Origin: Acidimicrobiia bacterium
GTDB lineage: Bacteria > Actinomycetota > Acidimicrobiia > Acidimicrobiales > Aldehydirespiratoraceae
Direction of reading: 5' to 3'
DNA length: 50,117 bases
NCBI GenBank assembly: GCA_021296315.1
Contig: JAGWAO010000015.1
Span: 1 to 50,117 of the forward strand
In this document: one piece after another, positions 45,990 through 50,117 of the stretch
How positions within the stretch are numbered: the first letter of the stretch is position 1
Layout: each line of letters opens with the position of its first letter
Made by a program: the position numbers and the translations under genes
Notes under the pieces: generated by a model
Told to the model about the DNA's origin: nothing
The model's input: the letters and a program-made list of their open reading frames with translations, nothing else
Database searches by the model: none

Positions 45990-46040
45990 GTTGCCCGGTC
46001 AGGCGACCGGGTAGAAGTGCCCGGCCAGGATCATCACGGC
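45990..46040 (-). pseudogene. Duplicated C-terminal tail of a short-chain dehydrogenase
   Basis: The 36 bases at 45990-46025 match 46541-46576 in 34 positions. In the frame of the SDR gene this reads MILAGHFYPVA then TGA (45999-46001), against VVNAGHFYPVA in the intact SDR. Identity continues past the stop codon. It is a broken copy of the SDR end, and the two copies flank the F420/PPOX-type gene as direct repeats. Confidence 0.7.
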
Positions 46041-46065
46041 CTCATGGGATTCGCGAACGTGTCGT

Positions 46066-46518
46066 TCACGGCCTGCCGACCCCGGTGATGCGGGTGGGGT
46101 GGATGAAGACCGCGGTGCGGCGCTCGGCCGCCATCACGCGGTCGTACTCGTCCCAGTCCTGGTGGCTGCCGCCGGCGGCGGTGAATACGTCCCGAAGCAA
46201 CTTGGGAACCGATGACGGGTCGAAGCCGTCGAATCGATCGTCGGGGCCGATGATCGTCGTGGCGCCTTCCACGCCCACCCACGACCAGCCCGACCGGAAG
46301 ACGATGGTGGCCCGCGGAGTACGGCGCCAGTGACGGAGTTTCGCGGCGCTGCTCCGCACGACCAGCGCCACCACCTCATCGCCGGTCACCGGGTGGGCCA
46401 TCACCCCGGCGTTGACCAGCGAGGAGTGAACCGACTGGTCAGGACGCCCGAACGACACGATCGCCAGACCCTGGTCGGCGCCTGCGAACCTGCGCACATC
46501 CTCCATCGTGTGGCTCAC
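46066..46518 (-). CDS. Pyridoxamine 5'-phosphate oxidase-fold protein, probably F420-dependent
   Basis: The product is 150 residues. The split-barrel signature includes VHSSLVNAGVMAHPVTGDEV, VVRSSAAKLRHWRRTPRATI and GWSWVGVEGATTI, as in PPOX-class F420-dependent oxidoreductases of actinobacteria (FDOR). Such proteins bind F420 or flavin and reduce varied substrates. The FrhB-type protein at 15 kb also points to F420 in this organism. The gene is bracketed by 36-bp direct repeats made from the end of the SDR gene. Confidence 0.85.
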   Translation of the reverse strand: MSHTMEDVRRFAGADQGLAIVSFGRPDQSVHSSLVNAGVMAHPVTGDEVVALVVRSSAAKLRHWRRTPRATIVFRSGWSWVGVEGATTIIGPDDRFDGFDPSSVPKLLRDVFTAAGGSHQDWDEYDRVMAAERRTAVFIHPTRITGVGRP

Positions 46519-46540
46519 ACGACTACCCCCGTCCTACTAG

Positions 46541-46576
46541 GTTGCCCGGTCAGGCCACCGGGTAGAAGTGTCCGGC
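46541..46576. repeat. Direct repeat partner of 45990-46025
   Basis: 34 of 36 bases agree with 45990-46025. This copy is the true end of the SDR gene plus its first bases downstream. Confidence 0.8.
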
Positions 46577-47341
46577 GTTGACCACGAGCGTCTGGCCGGT
46601 GATCATGCGGGCCCGCTGCGACGCCAGGAACACGACTGCTTCGGCCACGTCGGAGTCGGTGGGCATCTCCCGCAGGGCCATGCCCTGGGCGATCTCGTGC
46701 TTGACCTCCTCGACAGTGATGCCCCTTGTGCCGGCCTGCCACTCGCAGTAGAGCTTGACGTTGGGCCCCCACATCCAGCTCGGAACCACCGTGTTGACCC
46801 GGATCCCGGAAGGACCGAGCTCCGCCGACAGATCGCGGGCCAGCGACAGCAGCGCCGACTTGGCCGCGCCGTACGGGCTCTGGGGGAACTCCGCCACCGG
46901 CCTCATCGAGGCCTGCGATCCGATCAGCACCACCGACCCCCCGCCGGCCGCCACGAAGTGGGGCTCAACCGCCCGCACGACATGAACCGCGCCGAGCACG
47001 TTGACGGTGAGGTTGAGCTTCCAGTCCTCGTCCGTCGTCCGGTGCCACGCGCCCTTCTGGGTGTCGAGGGCGGCCACATTGACCACTGCGTGAAGCGCCC
47101 CGAACCGCTCGGCCGCGGCGTCGGCGGCGGCAGTGCAGTCCTCCTGGCTGGTGACGTCGCCCGCGCAGGCGATCACCCGCTCGCCGGTGGGGTCGAGTTC
47201 GGCGGCCGCCTCGGCCAGGCGCTCGGCGCTACGGGCCATGACGGCCACGTTGGCGCCGTCCCGGAGGGCCAGGCGGGCACAGCTGGCGCCCAGTCCGGGG
47301 CCGACCCCCACCACCATCACGGTCCGTCCTTCAAGGATCAT
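46550..47341 (-). CDS. Short-chain dehydrogenase/reductase
   Basis: The product is 263 residues. The NAD(P)-binding motif is VVGVGPGLGASCA, and the catalytic Ser and YxxxK are in IGSQASMRP and SPYGAAKSALL. The C-terminus reads GQTLVVNAGHFYPVA. SDRs with a V-G-x-G-P-G-L-G start occur often in Acidimicrobiia and mycobacteria, substrate unknown. It starts at the ATG at 47341, 56 bp from repeat copy E. Confidence 0.9.
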   Translation of the reverse strand: MILEGRTVMVVGVGPGLGASCARLALRDGANVAVMARSAERLAEAAAELDPTGERVIACAGDVTSQEDCTAAADAAAERFGALHAVVNVAALDTQKGAWHRTTDEDWKLNLTVNVLGAVHVVRAVEPHFVAAGGGSVVLIGSQASMRPVAEFPQSPYGAAKSALLSLARDLSAELGPSGIRVNTVVPSWMWGPNVKLYCEWQAGTRGITVEEVKHEIAQGMALREMPTDSDVAEAVVFLASQRARMITGQTLVVNAGHFYPVA

Positions 47342-47397
47342 GGTCTGTACCTGCCGGGCGGATCAGTTGAGCGCATCGCGTTGACGAATCGTATTGT

Positions 47398-47457
47398 CCG
47401 CTCTTGCTCGCTGCGCTCACGGGCCGCTCGGGCCACGGCCTCGCAAGTTCGGCCTCT
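47398..47457 (+). repeat. Dispersed intergenic repeat, copy E (core with minimal spacer)
   Basis: Core from 47398 (CTTGCTCGCTGCGCTCACGG), then only about five bases, then the end block TTCGGCCTCT to 47457. It lies between the unknown gene (stop 47472) and the SDR gene. Confidence 0.8.
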
Positions 47458-47471
47458 GTGCCTCCGGTCGC

Positions 47472-48272
47472 TCACCAGAGTTGGTCGGTGTAGGTGTCGG
47501 TGCCGACGATCGTGGGCAGGAACGGTGCCGCAAAGACGACCTTGCCGACACCAGCATCGGCCAGTCCGGCTGCGTAGGTCCGGAACCGGTCCCAAGCATC
47601 GGCGGGGTGGCCGTCGAGGAAGAACATCTGGATCTGGCGGTCGGCTGGACCAGCCGGGGTGCCCAGGTCCATGGGTGCCCGCTCCGTCTCACCTCCGACC
47701 GGGTCGATGTAGCGCCACGACACCATCGACGCCATCGTCGAGCCGTCCATCAGCGCCGGCAGCGCCTGTGCCCGAAGGTGAGCGTCGAGCCCGTCGGCAC
47801 CGGTGCTGTCGGCGGGATCCACGGCCACGACGACCAGACCCTGGTAGGGGTGGTCGAGGGCCAGCTCGATGGGAACCGGGTCATCGTCGCGATAGTGCGA
47901 CCACGGCTTGTGCAGCAGCACCGTGTGGGCATGGATCCGGTCGTTGAAGCCGCGCCCGTCCTTGTAGAGATCCACCACCTGGTCGATCGCCCAGGCGAAA
48001 TGCTCGCGGTGACGGCCCTCGTGGACCCAGTAGATGGCCAGGTACGAGCCCGCGTCGATGGGTACGGCCAGCGGGGAGTCCTCGGGGAACCGCAGATCCT
48101 TGAGGTCGCGGGTGGCCACCCAGCGGCGTCCGGAGAACAGCCATGGGCCGATCAGGCACCCGGCGTAGAAGTGGTCGCGCTCGTACCAGCGGTTGTAGGC
48201 CACCTCGTGGCCCCGTTCGGGGTCGACCATGGTGAACAGGCAGCTGCCCACCCGCACGGGATAGGTGTTCAT
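47472..48272 (-). CDS. Conserved hypothetical protein, possible dimeric alpha-beta barrel
   Basis: The product is 266 residues from the ATG at 48272 (MNTYPVRVGSCLFTMVDPER). The EVAYNRWYERDHFYAG segment resembles the NxWYxxxH motif of EthD/antibiotic monooxygenase-type ferredoxin-like barrels, and the C-terminal half may hold a second such unit (MFFLDGHPADAWDRFRTYAAG). No signal or membrane segment. Function unknown. It lies between repeat copy E and the LysR gene on the same strand as both neighbours. Confidence 0.65.
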   Translation of the reverse strand: MNTYPVRVGSCLFTMVDPERGHEVAYNRWYERDHFYAGCLIGPWLFSGRRWVATRDLKDLRFPEDSPLAVPIDAGSYLAIYWVHEGRHREHFAWAIDQVVDLYKDGRGFNDRIHAHTVLLHKPWSHYRDDDPVPIELALDHPYQGLVVVAVDPADSTGADGLDAHLRAQALPALMDGSTMASMVSWRYIDPVGGETERAPMDLGTPAGPADRQIQMFFLDGHPADAWDRFRTYAAGLADAGVGKVVFAAPFLPTIVGTDTYTDQLW

Positions 48273-48376
48273 CGGTCCTCCCCGATCCTCATGATTTGTC
48301 GCCCGCGTAGGCGGCCTCGGCATTGCTCATTCGGTTCCCCTCTCGTATCCGGGGGTGGACGGCGCCAAACTACCGG

Positions 48377-49246
48377 CTACCCATCCCTTAGGGCCCGCTC
48401 GAGCAGCGCTCCCGCGGGATGGGGGGCCGCGCCCGAGCGGCGGGCGACAACCAGCCGGCGCCGGGCCAGGATCTCGCACCGGACAAGGGGCTGATCGCCC
48501 CACTCGGCCTGGACCACGGGCAGGACCGACCAGCCCAAGCCGAGCCTGACCATCTCGCACAGCACCTCAGGCTGGTGGGACTCGGCCACCACGTCCACCG
48601 GCGCGCCCCGCCGCCGCAGAGCCGCCTCGATCCCGGAGCGGGTGTGGGCGTTACGGGGGAACAGCACCCAAGGCCCCCAGCCCGCGCTGGGACCGGGCTT
48701 GCGACGCCCATCGGGCGCATAGATCGCGAGATCCTCGGTCAGCAACACTTCGGTGCTCACTCCTCGGGGCGACTCCGCGGGCTCTACACACACGGCCAAG
48801 TCGAGCGATCCGTCCACCAGCTCGCGCAGCAGATCGCCCGAGGGCCCCACCCGCAGATGGATGCGCAGCTCGGGATGCTCGACCCGGAAGCATCGCAGCG
48901 CCTCGCCGTGGTGCTGGACCGCCGAAGCGTCGATCATGCCGAGGCGAAGGCGTCCGTGGTCCCCGGAACGGGTGCGCTGAGCCCAGTCCGTCAGGTCGGC
49001 GGTGAGCGCCACCACCTGGCGAGCGTGCTCGAGGACCGGCCGGGTGTCGGTCCGCAGCACCCGGCGGCGGCCCTCCCGGTCGAAAAGCGGCACGCCGACG
49101 CGGCGTTCGAGCTCCGCCAGACCCTGGGAGAGGGCCGACGGGCTCACCCCGACCCGTTCCGCGGCCAGCGCGAAGGTGTCCGAGTCGGCCACCGCCACCA
49201 AGTACTCGAGCTGGCGGATGGAGAGATCGGGCAGCGCGGAGGCCAT
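48377..49246 (-). CDS. LysR-family transcriptional regulator
   Basis: The product is 289 residues from the ATG at 49246 (MASALPDLSIRQLEYLVAV). The N-terminal winged helix contains FALAAERVGVSPSALSQGLAELERRVGVPLFDREGR. The C-terminal effector domain has GRLRLGMIDASAVQHHGEAL. A TATTGT box six bases before this ATG suggests a leaderless transcript and supports the start. It is divergent from inositol-3-phosphate synthase with 69 bp between; LysR proteins often control the divergent neighbour. Confidence 0.9.
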   Translation of the reverse strand: MASALPDLSIRQLEYLVAVADSDTFALAAERVGVSPSALSQGLAELERRVGVPLFDREGRRRVLRTDTRPVLEHARQVVALTADLTDWAQRTRSGDHGRLRLGMIDASAVQHHGEALRCFRVEHPELRIHLRVGPSGDLLRELVDGSLDLAVCVEPAESPRGVSTEVLLTEDLAIYAPDGRRKPGPSAGWGPWVLFPRNAHTRSGIEAALRRRGAPVDVVAESHQPEVLCEMVRLGLGWSVLPVVQAEWGDQPLVRCEILARRRLVVARRSGAAPHPAGALLERALRDG

Positions 49247-49315
49247 CCAGGCACAATAGTTCAGTCTTACTTCACTTTTAGACAAATCAGTGAATCAGTT
49301 CTTATTCTATTGCCA
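49247..49315. promoter_or_regulatory. Divergent promoter and operator between lysR and ips
   Basis: An AT-rich gap of 69 bp. TTCACT (49272-49277), 12 bases, then AGTGAA (49290-49295) is a perfect inverted repeat. TATTCT (49304-49309) ends six bases before the ips ATG, with TAGACA (49280-49285) as a possible -35. On the other strand TATTGT (49258-49253) ends six bases before the lysR ATG. The inverted repeat overlaps the ips -35 region. Confidence 0.6.
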
Positions 49316-50117
49316 TGAATCTCACTGCAGCCCGACGAATCGCCCCCGCGGCCGGCAATCTCGGCGTGCTCACACCGGGAATGGGGGCGGTGGCGTCCAC
49401 GTTCGTCGCCGGGGTGATCGCCGCCCGGCGAGGCCTGAGCCCGCCCATCGGTTCGATCAGCCAGATGGCCCACATCCGCCTGGGCACCAAGACCGAGAAC
49501 CTCAATCCCCCCATCCGGGAGTTCGTGCCGCTTGCCGGGCTGGACGACCTTGTGTTCGGCGGCTGGGATCCCCTGTCGGCCAACGTGCTGGAGGCGGCCC
49601 GCACCTGCGGCGTGCTGGAAGAAGGCGATCTGGGGAGCATCTCGGCTGAGCTGGAGGGCGTGGTCGCCATGGATGCGGTGTTCGACCGGCGCTGGGTCAG
49701 CCGCCTCGACGGCGTCCGGGTCAAGCCGCAGGTGTCCAAGTGGGATCAGGCCCAGGCCCTGATGGACGACATCGAGAACTTCCGCAGCACCCACGACTGC
49801 GACCGGCTGGTGATGGTCTGGTGCGGATCCACCGAGGCGTTCTCGGAGCCGACCGCAGTGCACGAGTCGGTGGAATCCTTCGAGGCCGCGCTGAAGGCCG
49901 ACGACGACGCGATCGCCCCCAGCCAGATCTACGCCTACGCGGCGCTGCAGAGCGACGTGCCCTTCGCCAACGGCGCCCCCAACCTCACCGTGGACCTGCC
50001 GTGCATGGAGGAGCTGTCCCGCAGTCGGGGCGTGCCCGTGGCCGGCAAGGACTTCAAGACCGGCCAGACCCTGATGAAGACGCTCATCGCGCCCGGCCTC
50101 AAGGCCCGGATGCTGGG
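49316..50117 (+). CDS. ino1: Inositol-3-phosphate synthase, 3' end cut by window edge
   Basis: 267 codons are open to the edge from the ATG at 49316. Motifs are IAPAAGNLGVLTPGMGAVAS, then FVAGVIAA, GTKTENLNPPIREFV, LVFGGWDPLSANVLEAAR and, near the edge, GVPVAGKDFKTGQTLMKTLI. The NAD-dependent enzyme turns glucose-6-phosphate into inositol-1-phosphate (named 3-phosphate for the stereochemistry), for phosphatidylinositol and mycothiol in actinobacteria. Probably leaderless, under control of the divergent LysR protein. The rest of the gene is outside the window. Confidence 0.95.

Overview
The window is GC-rich, densely coded chromosomal DNA. It looks like an actinobacterium, most probably of the class Acidimicrobiia or a close relative; this is an inference. 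It rests on the gene order argS-lysA-hom-thrC-rho-rpmE-atp, which resembles the order I recall from mycobacteria, and on typical actinobacterial families: a DUF3090/SCO1664/MSMEG_4193 cassette, DUF3107, a PdtaS-type kinase, a Mrp without the CxxC motif, F420-type proteins, an Rv2466c-type thiol oxidoreductase and inositol-phosphate synthase. I saw no phage, transposase or CRISPR array.

Layout. 1-6.2 kb (minus): ATP synthase genes (atpG, cut by the window edge; atpA, atpH, an in-frame atpE-atpF fusion, atpB, AtpI-like, AtpZ-like) and ribosomal protein L31. 6.2-15 kb (mostly minus): a Rho protein with degraded ATPase motifs, threonine synthase, homoserine dehydrogenase, an inserted divergent pair (membrane coiled-coil protein and degenerate kinase), lysA and argS. 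15-17 kb (plus): tRNA-Arg(CCG), an FrhB-type iron-sulfur protein and a thiol oxidoreductase whose active-site cysteine is encoded by in-frame TGA, so a probable selenoprotein with a SECIS-like hairpin. 17-20.8 kb (minus): a SerA-like dehydrogenase, an amidohydrolase, a lipoprotein and a family-5 uracil-DNA glycosylase. 20.9-22.9 kb (plus): the conserved actinobacterial three-gene cassette. 22.9-29.3 kb: ETF genes, a lipid kinase, GDPD, a secreted serine hydrolase and an acyl-CoA ligase. 29.3-30.4 kb: decayed genes (Rieske oxygenase, ABC permease tail). 30.4-38.9 kb: Fic protein, PdtaS-like kinase, DUF3107, Mrp, SixA-like phosphatase, HD protein, a DUF3179 lipoprotein and an unknown protein. 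39-45.9 kb (minus): a complete System I cytochrome c maturation set (ccmA-B-C-D-E-F-G-HI). 46-50.1 kb: an F420/PPOX-type protein, an SDR, an unknown protein, LysR and a partial inositol-3-phosphate synthase.

Themes. Energy conversion dominates (F1Fo ATPase, ETF, cytochrome c maturation, acyl-CoA ligase). A thiol redox thread links the probable selenoprotein, which belongs to a mycothiol-linked family, with inositol-phosphate synthase, which supplies the inositol of mycothiol.

A dispersed repeat of about 60-100 bp occurs nine times, plus two fragments, always between genes and often directly after a stop codon. The strongest items for follow-up are the UGA-containing oxidoreductase, the Rho with lost catalytic residues, the c-b fusion in ATP synthase, and the repeat family.
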